A stretch of 64,000 nt of DNA from Camarhynchus parvulus. Its lineage: Eukaryota; Chordata; Aves; Passeriformes; Thraupidae. The DNA is taken from the NCBI RefSeq assembly GCF_901933205.1, contig NC_044571.1, forward strand, positions 54,411,530-54,475,529. Direction: 5' to 3'. Below are positions 22,813 to 34,540 of the stretch, piece after piece (positions within the stretch are counted from its first letter, which is position 1; every line of letters begins with the position of its first letter). Both the position numbers and the translations under genes were made by a program. Below the pieces are notes generated by a model, which saw only the letters and a program-made list of their open reading frames with translations, did no database searches and was not told where the DNA came from.

Positions 22813-25800
22813 AGGGGGTTATTTTTGTCATTATGTAGGATTTTCAAACCTTTACCATAGAGGAAAATCTCAAAGTTAAGCGAAACCAAGCGAGGCAATA
22901 GTCACCTTCTCCCAGATAATTGCTATAACAGTCAAAACTAGCAGCTCAGGCTCAGAGATGCCAGACAAGTTTTGAGGCCCTGCTTTGTCAGGTCAATAAT
23001 GTGACTGCAGAAGGAATAACAACATCATATTTCCTAGCCCCTCAAAATAGGAAAGAAAAAAAACCCTCTGTATACTTTGGGGGCAGGAGTTCAAACCACA
23101 ATGCTGAAGAGAAAAGTAAGTATCCTGTGAGCTCCAGGGAAAATGAACAATATCAAAATATTTTTACTTTTATTATTTCTGTTTGCTCTTTCCTCAGTGT
23201 CTACAATGTAAAATAAGTATGAAAATTCACAAACTCTCTGATCTTAAAAGCAGGGAAATCAATCAGCTAATTTTTTAATTTACCTTGAAGTGTTTTAAAT
23301 AAAGAGATGCACTAACAGCAAATAAGGCTGAAAAATTGTTTGTGTGATTAACTATAAGCCCAAAAACAAGACTGTATTTTGAAACCTCAGAATGATGAGC
23401 CTATGAGAATTAATAAGCCATGTGTGAGTATATACTTTCGTTCTGTTCAGAATTCATTTAAAACTTTCTTGCTTCTAAACTCTTTTTCCATTTCCAGGAC
23501 ATCTGGTGCCTAAAAATCACAGCATAACAGCTCCAGACTTTCTCATTTTGTAATTAAAGAAAGCCTGGATTTTTAGGTCTTGCTGTGAAGATCACAGTAT
23601 GTGTATTTATGAGTCTGGCATATCCCTCTCACTTACTAGCCTGGCTGCAATTTTTTTATCTTCTCATAAGCTCAGAGATGATAACTCACAGAGTGTTTGT
23701 AATGCTGTGAAGGGACCTAGTTCCTTAAAAAGCTGACCTTGGAATCACCTTTGAGGGACAGGATCTAAGACAGAAGGAAGACAGATTGTGAATCTCAGCA
23801 AGATACAGCACATGGATTATCCAGACCATTCACACTGGATCTAAAGTATAGACACCTATGACATCTGGGTCAGCTTTCCTTTATGGCCAATAGCAAGAAT
23901 TACACTTTCTATATCAACTTAAGATACCATAGATAGCAGCTTGTATGCATATAAAATTCTATCTAAAGCAGATTGCAAGAATAATGGCTGAAAATTTTGT
24001 TTCTCTTTGTCTAATGTTAAGGTCACCTAAAGTTACTTACTGAGAGGTAAATGTTTCTTCTTTGGACCACCAGATTCTTGCCAGACTCTGGTATGGGCAA
24101 GGATCCCTGAATCCCTATTTTGTGTAAGAATGGCATTGCTAAATTATTTGAGTGACACAAACTGCATTACATGATAGTTTCCCAGATATTTCACTGAATG
24201 TAGTGTGTTTAACCCAATTTCCTATTCCTCATGCCATTTTCTCTTTTCTAAAAGATAAAATTACTTTTTACCTGTAAAACCAGAAGAAAGATTCAAGTTA
24301 ATTTAGATATTTTCATTCCTTGTCAATTACTCGAAAACCTTAAAGTGATTAATATTTTTCCTTCCACACTCTCTTCTAAATTTTCCTCTTGATTTATTAA
24401 AAAAATGCCAATCAATCATCATCTCCCCACATCATTTCCCCCCACTAGAATGTAAGAGCTAAGAACATGTAGAAAAAAAAATAGTTTGAATTCAATTCTT
24501 TTAACTTTTTCCATCTTTATGTAATCAAAATCTAAGAGGAACTTTGAAAAGCCAATGTAATTATATTCTCTTTGGGATCATTTTAAGAATTGGTAATGTT
24601 TGCCATTAACATTCAAAGCCATGTTTGATTTAAGTTGTCAAAACAATGGCAACAGTGACAGAATCTTCAATTTATCTTTCACAAAACTTTTTAAAGTACT
24701 CTCTGGAGATTTACAAATGCATTTAGAAACAAAAGTAAGGTAGGATTTTACCAAGAACCATTAATGTTAATTCTGTAAGTGAAACATCACAGCTACTGCC
24801 AGTTGCACTAAGTAGATAAGTGTTCCAGCTTTATAGGTGGCGATCATGCTCATCCTGTAGATACAGGAAATAAGGTAATATTATCTGTATGTGATCTGCT
24901 GAGCTCTAGTAACAATCTCCAAGATGTTAATTCCTAGGAAACCTTTTCAGCAAAGCCCCATTCATTGTCCTAAACTACCACGTTCAAAAGTAGGAACAAT
25001 TCCTTATAGCTCATCCCAAATAAAGTTTCTTCCGCAGAACTGCTTTTATGTCATGACACAACAGCAAGAAAAGGTGCCCTGCTCCCTCATTATGCTGACA
25101 AGAAAATTAATCTCCTGTAGGAAAAAAAAATCTTAGCAATAATTTAATAAATTTTGAAGGGGGAAAGCATCTGGCATTTTAAAATTTAATATTTTTTGGT
25201 AGATCAAACCCAAATAATTCCAAACATATTTAAATCAAGTTAAAATCCCCACCAGTTCCTTCTTTTCCTTATAGAGGTAGTTTTTCCTCAGTTTTTTTTG
25301 TTTGTTTTGTTTTTTTAATAAGTTCAGATTTATTAAAGTCAACTAATGAATAGCAGTACACCCACCCAACAGGCACCATCATTGCTGGCTTAACCATTTG
25401 TAAGGAATTAAAGAGATATATAGAGTTGCCTGTCTCAATGTCAGGTCCACAGGAGTAACTGTGGCAAGATAAGGCACCACAACAGGAAGTTGAGATGAGC
25501 ACAGAAGGAAGAACTTTGGGACAGGAAGGAGCTAATTTCAGGCCTGGCAGAGATGAGATCTGGTTAGCACATCCTAACCTGGTTAATGCGTCCAGACAAA
25601 AATTCCCACTGTGGCAAATTGTGGGAAAGGATTGAATTGCTCATACACATACCACCCCAAGTTTTGGGGTCAACATATGGTCTCATTTGCAGCTTAATGC
25701 AGACAGAGGCATCTCTCACTAATAGGATCACAATGCCATTATCACAGTAATAGCCTTAAACTGTTTCAAAGCGTCAGAAAATAAAAATGAAATTGTAAAC

Positions 25801-26868
25801 CACTTTTTTTTTTTTTGACACGTTGAGTATTTTGGAGGGCTGAGGACTACATAAAGTAAGTCATGCCCAGGCTTTTCATATCTTCTTGACAATATTTATG
25901 TGAATACCTGAGAGTTTCGTGTCATGAAGGGTCTCCCTCTATCACATTGCTAAGTAATAAGAGAAATACAATGTATTTTTAGCTGATTTTGATATATGAA
26001 GTACTTTTTTCTACCAGCATGATTTACTTATCCTCAGCATCACTATTCTGTCTATCTAAATATTTTTTCCTACTCTCTAATTATTAAGGTTTAGGAAACA
26101 AACATTGTTAAGGGATTTAAAGAAAGTCAGTCCTCCGTGATGCTTTAGAATTTACCAAGAATACAGCTGATTTCAATCCCCAGTTTGTTTTTGTGGGGCT
26201 TTCAATGCAGTTACAGAAACTGCTACTTTTTAATTATATTCAAAATGCATATGTGAGACCAGGAATCCAACAGCAGCATTGGTACCAAAGTGGTGTAAAT
26301 TATTTCCTCCGAGTCTTGTGAGAGAGCTCCTGTTCAGAATTAGGTATTAAACCTGAGGGGCTTTGTGTGCGAGACATTTCATAAAACAATTACAACAATA
26401 TAAGGAATCTTTTTTTTGTAACCAAAGCAATGCAAATTTTATTATGCTACACTTCCATTAAAGTTGTGGCCAAAATTCTTTTCATGTATTTTAAACTTCT
26501 CATAGGATTTAATCTCTTCCCTTATAGAAACAAATTGTCCTCTGAGCGTGGAAGAAGACTAGAAAACAGAATTAAACCAGACATCTAACTTTATGCATTT
26601 GAATATAGGTGAAACAAATGATATTTGAAATGACTTAAGAATATAGTGAAGATTTTATAGTAGATGTAGAGATACTGAGAATAATCAGTCATTAATTCTG
26701 ACATATCATCATTCAGATTACTGATCACTATGATATCCCAGGTAGAGATGAAAAAAAGGTATACAATGGCTTATATGTAGGTGGGGAAACGAAAAAACCT
26801 CTATGTTTTTAAAGGCAAAAAATGAAATATGTGGTTGTATTTTTCAGCAATTCTACTAAAGTAATTTG
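22813..26868. other. Unique AT-rich non-coding sequence
   Basis: About 4 kb without a recognised exon, RNA or transposon. T- and TG-rich runs lie at 25288-25318 and near 26190. The segment 25500-25740 is less AT-rich but unidentified. Confidence 0.5.
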
Positions 26869-26935
26869 TAGAATCATAGAATCATTAAGGTTGGAAAAGA
26901 CTTTCAAGATCATTGAGTTCAACCTTTTGAGACTT
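26869..26935 (-). mobile_element. CR1 LINE 3' end, left arm of an inverted pair
   Basis: TAGAATCATAGAATCATTAA, then GGTTGGAAAAGACTTTC, then AAGATCATTGAGTTCAACC is the complement of the CR1 3' terminus. Only about 60 bp remain. The element is abutted within a few tens of bases by a plus-strand CR1 end. Confidence 0.92.
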
Positions 26936-26943
26936 ATTAGCTA

Positions 26944-27057
26944 GTAGATGTGGCACTAAGGGACGTGGCTTAGTGGCAGACTTGGATTGTGTCAGGTTTG
27001 CAGTTAGACTTAATGATCTCAAAGGTCTTTTCCAACCTAAATGGTTCTATGATTCCA
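26944..27057 (+). mobile_element. CR1 LINE 3' end, right arm of an inverted pair
   Basis: GGGACGTGGCTTAGTGGCAG, then ACTTAATGATCTCAAAGGTC, then TTTTCCAACCTAAATGG and TTCTATGATTCC is the plus-strand CR1 3' UTR and terminus. Its last 57 bases are complementary to 26869-26925 with roughly ten mismatches by eye, so the two could fold into a long hairpin. Confidence 0.92.
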
Positions 27058-27074
27058 AACCCAAACAAGGTTAA

Positions 27075-27235
27075 TTCCACCATTCATCTTACATCATTTA
27101 CTGAAGTGTCCAAGGCTAGGTTGGATGGGGCTCTAAGAAATCTTGTCTAGTGAAAGATGTCCCTTCACATAGCAGAGGAGTTAGAATTAGAGGGTCTTTA
27201 AGATCCATTCTAACCCAAACCAATTTATGATCCTG
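27075..27235 (+). mobile_element. CR1 LINE 3' fragment
   Basis: The segment reads GTGTCCAAGGCTAGGTTGGA, then TGGGGCTCTAAGAAATCTTG, then TCTAGTGAAAGATGTCCCTT, and later CTTTAAGATCCATTCTAACC and CAAACCAATTTATGATCCTG. These are the classic blocks of another CR1 3' UTR subfamily on the plus strand. It follows the previous CR1 end almost directly. The octamer tail has decayed. Confidence 0.92.
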
Positions 27236-29693
27236 TTATCATATTAATTCATCAATATGTGCTTTCCCCACCTTGGGAAAGTTATAACAAATTTGAGCAA
27301 GGTAATAGTGTATAGATATTTCTAAATTACAGGATTCTACTTTTCTGATTGATCTTTTGTTGCTGAGCATTTTGTGTTATCTCCTCCTCCTTGTGGAAGG
27401 AGAATGGGCTATAACATAAATATGAAGTAGAAACAGAAGAATGACCTGGAGACATTTTACATATGTAGCTATTAGAAAATGAAGAGTTTGAAGGCAGAGC
27501 ACAGATGAATATTGAAACCATGAGATGAATTACCATAACTGACCACATATGTGTGGTGAATTCTCCTCAACAGTAAAGTTTAATGCAATAATTAAAATCT
27601 TGGTTAAGGTTGCTAAGCCTGTACACATATTCTTGTTTCTGTCTAGGGAATGGAGAGAGAAGGGTAAAATTACCCAACACCCACTACAGTTTTTCTTTTG
27701 TTTAAGAGATGCAAAATAATTGTATTAGCTAAATATTAAGGCTCTTGGGAAGAGAAACTTTAAAAGGAGGGCCAAAATGAAAGTAGTACAAAACAAATTA
27801 AAGACATCTTCATAGCTGAGGTTGCCAAGATGACCATTAGTATCAGTGTATCTTTGCCTATATATTCTGCTTCTCTGTTCCAGGAAACTTTTAGTGACAG
27901 TTAATATACACAGGTTATTTTAGTGTTATTGTTTCCAAATATCATCCAGCAATGCTTCTGGGCGTTGGAAAAACCATAAAAATAAAAATGCATGAGTTTG
28001 TGGGAAGAAAAAGCACCATGGAACATGTTTCTGAAATTATTCTAGAGAAATGATAATTTTAAATTTTATTGCTCCTTGACTGACCTAACTGTGGAAAGTT
28101 CAAACAAAATGTAACAGTAACCTCAATTGAAGTAGAAGGGGAATGTCAGTTATCAATCAAAAATACAATCAAAAAGAACAACAGAAGTCTAGAGAATAAG
28201 TGTGCCAATAGTTCAGACAGTAATATTTGATTTAATAAGTGCAGGAGGATATCTTACGGCACATAGCAAACAGAGATGATATATGGTGCACCCAAATCCT
28301 TGGAAAGTCAACACGGACTAAACAACTGTCATTTTTTCTATTCATACAAAAGAAACAAAAAAACTGCTATCTGTCTACTTATCTATACACATTGGTGTAA
28401 TTTAAAAGTGTGTTCTAAGTTTTTCTTCTAATTCCTTGTGTGTGGGTTTTTTTTGTTTGGTTGATTGGGTTTTTTTTAATCATATGCATCTTATATCTGG
28501 AAAGATGACAAAATACAACAGAAGATATTTATTGCTGGCTTCTGGGTCATTTTTACCTGAAAAGTAATGCTACCACTAAAAAAAGAAAATGCAGTGTTGT
28601 ATCTCTATTCCCTCAGCTTTCCCCTTCCAAGTCTTCTTTTAAAATGACATATAAAGGCTTCTATACACAGAACTGCTTTCAATATATATAAATTCAGTAA
28701 ATTTTATTGAATCTTCAAATCTGAAAGAACCATGATATATATATCTGTAAGACTGAGTTACAATTTTCAAATGCACTCTTACCTTTCATTTTTACTTTAA
28801 TCTTAAAACAGCTGACTATTTCCCATTACGCTGAATGTATTCTCCTGCTACCAGAGAGGCCTGTGATTACAAGGTATATATCACCATATAGAAATCTTGA
28901 CAGTTTGCTTCAGCCTGCAAAAACCCTCACTTCAAGACATTACCTAATTTGAAACGCTACCTAATTTGAGATATTTCAGTCATAAAAAACCACTTTGCCT
29001 GCAGTCTTTTGCATTATTTGTTTTCTATTCTTTCAGTAATGAATTCCGTTAATCGTGAGGTTTGAGGAGGTTTTTTGGGGGTTGTGTTTGTTTGTTTGGT
29101 TGTGGTTTTTTGTTTGGTTTTCTTTTCTGAAACTTGTTAATTTATTACATTCTTTAAAATTTAAAATAATTTTTAGCTATTTTTTTGTGTGCTTTCATTC
29201 TGATATCTGTTTTTGAATGTGACAAATATTTTATTTCAGAAGATTGTCTTCACCAAAGTTTATGTCAAAGAAATTGCCCTAAAATCTAATAGGATTTTTT
29301 TAACTGAAAATGAATAGATCATTAAAGTTAGCATAAGAAAACATAAAGTCTTTTTTCTTTTTTTTTTTCCTTAGGAAACATTTACATACTATTTGGTGGC
29401 CAAGTCATTCTTTTTTTCCATTTTATATGTACGCTTGAATCTTTAGACTAGTCTTGATGTTCTGTGGGTGAATTGAGTATTATCAGAATTAAGACCTGTC
29501 AAACAATCTGATGAAGAGCAGGTGAGACAGTTATTTTGACAGTTCGACTATTTATGTGTGTGCTGCACTTGTTACCTTCAGCTTCTGCCAGCCGAAGAGG
29601 AGGGGACGCATCCATCTGTGCCTGTGTCTGGTGTGAGTCCAAATGTGGGGGCTGCTGGGGGCAGAGCCTTGTCTGAGGCTGTCTGTGTGACCC
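27236..29693. other. Unique AT-rich non-coding sequence with GT/T-rich tracts
   Basis: No gene was recognised. G/T-rich simple tracts lie at 28438-28480 and 29060-29125. The frame at 27327-27548 has no domain. Confidence 0.5.
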
Positions 29694-29790
29694 ATTGTTT
29701 GTGTGTGTGTCTGTGTGTCTCTGTGTGTGTTTGTGTGTATGTCTGCATGCTGACACATTTACGTGTGTGCCTGTGTGTGTGCATGCCAGG
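29694..29790. repeat. Imperfect (TG)n microsatellite
   Basis: TGTGTG stretches are interrupted by TC, TT and GCATGC units. The Cys/Val-rich and His/Thr-rich frames read across it on either strand (29499-29857) are repeat artefacts. The stretch just upstream (29580-29690) is relatively GC-rich and unidentified. Confidence 0.9.
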
Positions 29791-31844
29791 CTGGGCTCCA
29801 GCAGCATGCCAGAAGAGATTCCAAGATGGAGCAACAAGAGAAGGTGACTGCTCTTGACATCCCTTAACTATCTTCTCAAATTAATTTCTGAATTTTCTAA
29901 GTGAAAGCTCTAGAAAAAGATGGAAGCTATTTGATGTATTGTAAATTCAAAGAGAATCAAGAATATTTCAAATATAAAGGAAAACAATTATTTCAGAGAA
30001 AGATTTGACATACTTCATCGCCTAGCTTAAGCTTGAACTTGAGGTTTAGTAAAATGGATCAAGAATATGCCAAGATTTAACACACCTGTTTTTAGCTGGT
30101 GAAAAGTACAATGCTGCAGTCTCATCATTGACATCCCTTCTAAAAGTCTGCAAGAAGCATTAGATTTTAAAAATAGAAAGAAGTTAAATCTTCAGTTGTC
30201 TGCACACAACTAATCAACTGCAATTCTTTCTGCAGTCAATATACCACCAGTGAACAATTTACCCTATTTTAAGGTAGGCGTCTAATTTAGGTAGAATGAA
30301 TGGACCCCTGAGGTGCCTATTTCTCTCCAGACAATGCAGAAAATGAGAAAAAAATAGCATAAGTTAGATATCCAAGCAGCCACCTAAGCTGTAATACAAC
30401 CTAGTTGCATAAGGCAAATTGGCTCCTACCTTCAAGTTCTATTCCTTTTAGATTTCTGTAAGTAGAAGAAACACAAAGAATATTAATATATCCCCAAAGT
30501 CTCATCCAGTTACAATACTTTTGCTAGTTTCTAACCCAGCATTTAACTTACTGCTAGTTCTAGCAGAACTGTGAGGCTGTGAGAATATCACAGCCTGAAT
30601 GGGAAATTGCCATGCATTTTGAACACATTCATTACTCCTTAAACTATCACCTACTTTGGTATCCTCTTTTGCTACAGTTGCTCTTTAGTTTTCTAAGAGT
30701 AATTAATTCCAGTTTAATTACACAAACAAGGAAATAAACAAATAAATCATTTTGGCATGAAAAAGGTAACAAAAAAACCACAATAAAGAAGCAAATACCC
30801 TCTCCCCCTGCCATGACTCGGGGATGTAAGCTAAAAATTAAATATTAAAATTCTCATTAAAAGATTAAAACAACATATTCTGAATGTATTTCCATCAGGG
30901 AATTAGGAAAAGCTGTCACCAGAATGAAATATTGCCACTTGTTCATGGTTTCCTGTTCTTCTCCAAACGGTGTATAATATATTCAGTTCTCAAGCAGAAA
31001 ACATGGAGTGTATGGCAATGTTCTATTTAATTGCTCTTTTTCTTCATTGCACAAAATGCTTTATAATTTTACTTATTTGCTTTTAGTGTTAATATTCATT
31101 TTGTACAAGTTGGTTATCATTATAGCTAAACATGAGATTTACATGACTTTTATAAAAATAAATATGTAGTATGCCAGACTATTTATAGTGAAAAATAAAG
31201 TTTTCTTATCACTGACTTAATTAGAGCTTGCTTTTGCTATAGGTCTTTTATTACAACAAGTACTGATTCTGTGGCAAATATAAGGAAGAGATGAAAGCAG
31301 TTGCTAAAAAATGTTCAAATTTCTCTTTTTTCTAACATGTTCTGGTAATCACACATTAAGTAACCCCATATTGTCCTAAGTAAAAATTTAAAATTTATGG
31401 GGTTTTTTTGTTTGGTTGGTTGGTTTTTTTTTTAATAAGACATACATAGTGGTTTTGGATAGTTGAAGGATACTTTTCTGTTAAAAGAACTTTCCTGGCA
31501 AAAATTTTTGACAAGGTCTACATAATAATATTTCAGAAAATGGCCTGAATTCCCAAAGAGAATAAAATATTAGAGCAAAAAAGAGATTTTCACAATAAAG
31601 AAACATAGTAATATAGAGAAGCTACCTACAAACCAGTCTGGATTATGTCTCATGTCACTGTCCTAACAAAGCTTTGTGTGACAATTAGAATATGTACCAT
31701 CCATGAGTGATGTCCTGATCTGAGAAAGACTTAATATATTATTAGTTCTTTGACAAGTCAGTAATAGAAGAGACAGGAACAAAGATCTATATTTTTCTAC
31801 CAGCTAGCCCTTCTCCTTTTCTGTGGAGTTTAGTATTAATTATT
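29791..31844. other. Unique AT-rich non-coding sequence
   Basis: No gene or transposon was recognised. An A-rich run lies at 30720-30785 and a GT/T-rich tract at 31399-31436. Confidence 0.5.
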
Positions 31845-32320
31845 GAATGATGGAATCATTTATGTTACAAAAAAAACCTTCAAGATCGTTGAGTCTGACC
31901 ACAAACCTATCACTGCCATAGCTAAACCTTGCTGCTAAGCATGATTCAACTGCAAGTCTTTTAATGCCTCCAGAATGATGATTGCTTGACTGCTTCCTTG
32001 GGCAGCCTATTCCAATCTTGACAAGTCTTTTGAGAAAGAAAGAATTCCTAAGCCTCCTTCACTCCAGACTAAATAAGAACAGCTCCCTCAGCTGCTCTTC
32101 ATAAGACCTGTATGCTAGACCCTTCACCAGTTCTGTTGTCCTCCTCTGGACATACTTCAGCACCTCAATGTCTTTTTTGCAGTGAGTAGGCTCAAAATGG
32201 AACACAAGATTTGAGGTGTGGCCTCACCAGTGCAGCAGGACCTGGCACTTTGCCTCATTGAATCTCACACCATTGGGCTCAGCATACTGATCCAGCCTGT
32301 CCATCTTTCCTTACTGCCAG
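31845..32320 (-). mobile_element. CR1 LINE fragment, internally deleted, left arm of an inverted pair
   Basis: From the left it runs from the decayed 3' terminus (GAATGATGGAATCATTTATG, CAAGATCGTTGAGTCTGACC) through CTTCCTTGGGCAGCCTATTC and TCCTCTGGACATACTTCAGC to GTGTGGCCTCACCAGTGC, all in minus orientation. It then jumps to CTGGCACTTTGCCTCATTGA and ATCCAGCCTGTCC, which in CR1 lie further upstream in ORF2. About 200 bases of ORF2 expected between these blocks are missing. It ends abruptly at the start of a plus-strand CR1. Confidence 0.9.
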
Positions 32321-32500
32321 GGTGATTGAGCACCGGCACAAACTGCCCATGGATGACGTAGAGTTTCCCTCCTTAGATGATTCAAAAGCCATCTGGGCCC
32401 AGTTCTGGGCAACTGGCCCCAGGTGACCCTACCTGAGTATGGTTTTGCATCAGACAATCTCCAGAGGTTCTGTCAAACCTCCGTTGCTCTGACATAGTGA
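32321..32500 (+). mobile_element. CR1 LINE 3' fragment, right arm of an inverted pair
   Basis: GGTGATTGAGCACCGGCACA, then ATTCAAAAGCCATCTGGGCC, CTGGGCAACTGGCCCCAGGT, GACCCTACCTGAGTATGG, and GACAATCTCCAGAGGTTC...AAACCTC follow the plus-strand CR1 3' UTR. The terminal octamers have decayed to TGCTCTGACATAGTG. It begins exactly where the minus-strand copy stops. Confidence 0.9.
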
Positions 32501-33047
32501 TGTGTAGATCTATCTGCACAAATATTCAACTGTTTTTATATTAGGTGATACCTGAAGTCATATGATACGAATCCATTTTTACTGAATATGCTGTTTTTCC
32601 ACAAAATTGCATTCTATGTCATACTATGGTAGAGATTCAGGTGAATATTTAGGTAAGATCAAATTCTGTGTCATTGTTACTACCACCTCAATGAAAATAT
32701 TATATTTAAAAATTACATACTTCTTACATATTTACATTACATATTTCATGATTCTATGGCAATGTCAGAATAAGGCACAGTCCATAGAAATTTCAGAGAT
32801 AATGAAGTAGGAGTATTTTTTTCTGTATACCACAGTAATATTCAGATTTTTTTCCAGAGAAAAGATATTACATTATTACCCTGACAAATTAGTGAGTGAG
32901 CTGAAGTGGTTTCACACATAAAATGAGTGAATTTACAAGGAAACATGAAACATTACAGCAGATTGCCAACTAATAGATAATTGATGAAACCACTGATTGG
33001 TGTGTTAAATATCCATTTTGGCAGTAAAGAAAAATAAATATTACAAT
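32501..33047. other. Unique AT-rich non-coding spacer
   Basis: No feature was recognised. The 67-codon frame at 32607 has no domain. Confidence 0.5.
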
Positions 33048-33209
33048 GCACAGACAGAATGCCAAACCTTTCAGAGTTCAAAGAGCATCTGGACCATGGT
33101 CTTAGTCATAGAATTTGGTTTTAGGTAATTCTGCAAGGAGCTGGGAGTTGGACTCAATATTTATGGTTCCCTTCCAACTTGATATATTCCAGCATTCTAT
33201 GATTCTAAT
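33048..33209 (+). mobile_element. CR1 LINE 3' fragment
   Basis: The segment reads GAGTTCAAAGAGCATCTGGA, TTAGGTAATTCTGCAAGGAG, CTGGGAGTTGGACTCAATAT, then CCCTTCCAACTTGATATATT and CATTCTATGATTCTAAT. This is a 5'-truncated CR1 3' end on the plus strand with part of its octamer tail intact. It is the same subfamily type as 1983-2192. Confidence 0.93.
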
Positions 33210-33679
33210 TTAATTAAAGCATCTTTAATCTCACCATCAGCAATATTTGATTTCTCTGGTCATAATTTTTAAAGTAGGCAAGGAAGTTCTTTACACAGTG
33301 GATTTAAACCACTATACAGTTACTGTTGCCTCTCTAGAAAGTGGGAGAAACCAGGAATCTGAAACTATGAATAAAATAAAGTGATATTTGGATACATTTT
33401 TATACATAAAAATATTATTAATGGCTGAGTGATTACCTTCAGACCTTTATATGCAAAATATTATAGTGTTAGTTTTGCTTAGACATTTCAATCTAACTTT
33501 TTAAAAACCCAAACATTTATTATTTAAGAGTCTAATACTTTATAATACAGTAAGTGTCCTAACATAGGACATGGAAAAATGATAGTTATCTAAAAGCTGT
33601 ATCTGGGAAAAGCTAGCTTTTCTATTTCTTCTATTGCAGTCTAAAATGATTCACATATTTAATTTGAAACTCTTAGGAG
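33210..33679. other. Unique AT-rich non-coding sequence
   Basis: Nothing was recognised. Confidence 0.5.
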
Positions 33680-34540
33680 TTTGCCTAGCCCAAAGCCCAG
33701 TAGATGCAAGGTTGCTTTGACTGTTTTTAAAGGGTGTCACCAAAAACCAGACAGAGCATCTGTATCTGGTAGATGTGTCCATACTCATAGGCAGAGTGGA
33801 CATGCACATCTGGCCACACACAGGCAGAAAAGATTACCTTACAAGCACCCACACCATGGCCAACAGCACTCACATGAATGTGACTGGCACTGATGGCTCT
33901 GTCCTGTTCCTTGTCTCTAGCTGATCGAGAGTGAAGTCTGCTAGTGGAACTTATGTAAGCATGTACAAGCAAAATATGAATTGCATCAGTAACTGGCCAG
34001 TAGCTAGCCTCAGACCCCCAGCCTCTCCAGCCACAGGCACCTGGATGTGCTCTTCAGCTTAAGGTACTCACATCTCTTCTCATTTCCTCCAGAACCACAG
34101 AATGGCATATCTGCCAGCTGGTCCAGATTGACAGTGCCCCAAGCAGCCAATTCTCAGATCCCAATCTCTATTGTACTTGGTTTAGACCTATGATCTCTAC
34201 CGTAGTTGACTCTCAGACTCTTGTTTCTCTAGTATCTAAGCCCAAAACGGTGGTATCATCACTGGTAGCTTCAACATCATGCTATTTAACTTGTGACTCT
34301 GGCTTACAGTTTTCAAGTGATGCACACACAGAGTAAGTGCATCCTCGCTTAGGAAACCTTATCAGATGCTGACATATATCTACGTACCTCTCCTTAAGGG
34401 AGTGGCTTCTTGCAGCCTCTGTGCCACATGCGCCAGACTTATCATATAAATGTCTTAAACACGCTAAAATATTGCAATGTGTAGGCAATTGAATCCCACA
34501 AAAACTCCCAAATGACTGTTAGGGGTGTGGGGTTCCATTA
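33680..34540. other. GC-richer unidentified segment of about 0.85 kb
   Basis: Composition changes sharply against the AT-rich flanks, and several CpGs occur (33925-33930, 34200, 34250, 34345, 34383, 34430 and 34460 areas). CA/CAC-rich stretches such as CACACACAGGCAG (33816) and CACCCACACCATGGCC (33846) are present. Open frames at 33681-33893, 33727-33972 and 34282-34488 are short, overlap on both strands and show no domain. The block behaves like an inserted element (old LTR or ERV untranslated region) or a former CpG-bearing regulatory region, but I recognise no family and no terminal repeats. Confidence 0.35.

Noticed and set aside
29499..29857. Cys/Val-rich and His/Thr-rich frames of up to 112 codons
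   Set aside because: They are translations of the TG microsatellite and its flanks on either strand.
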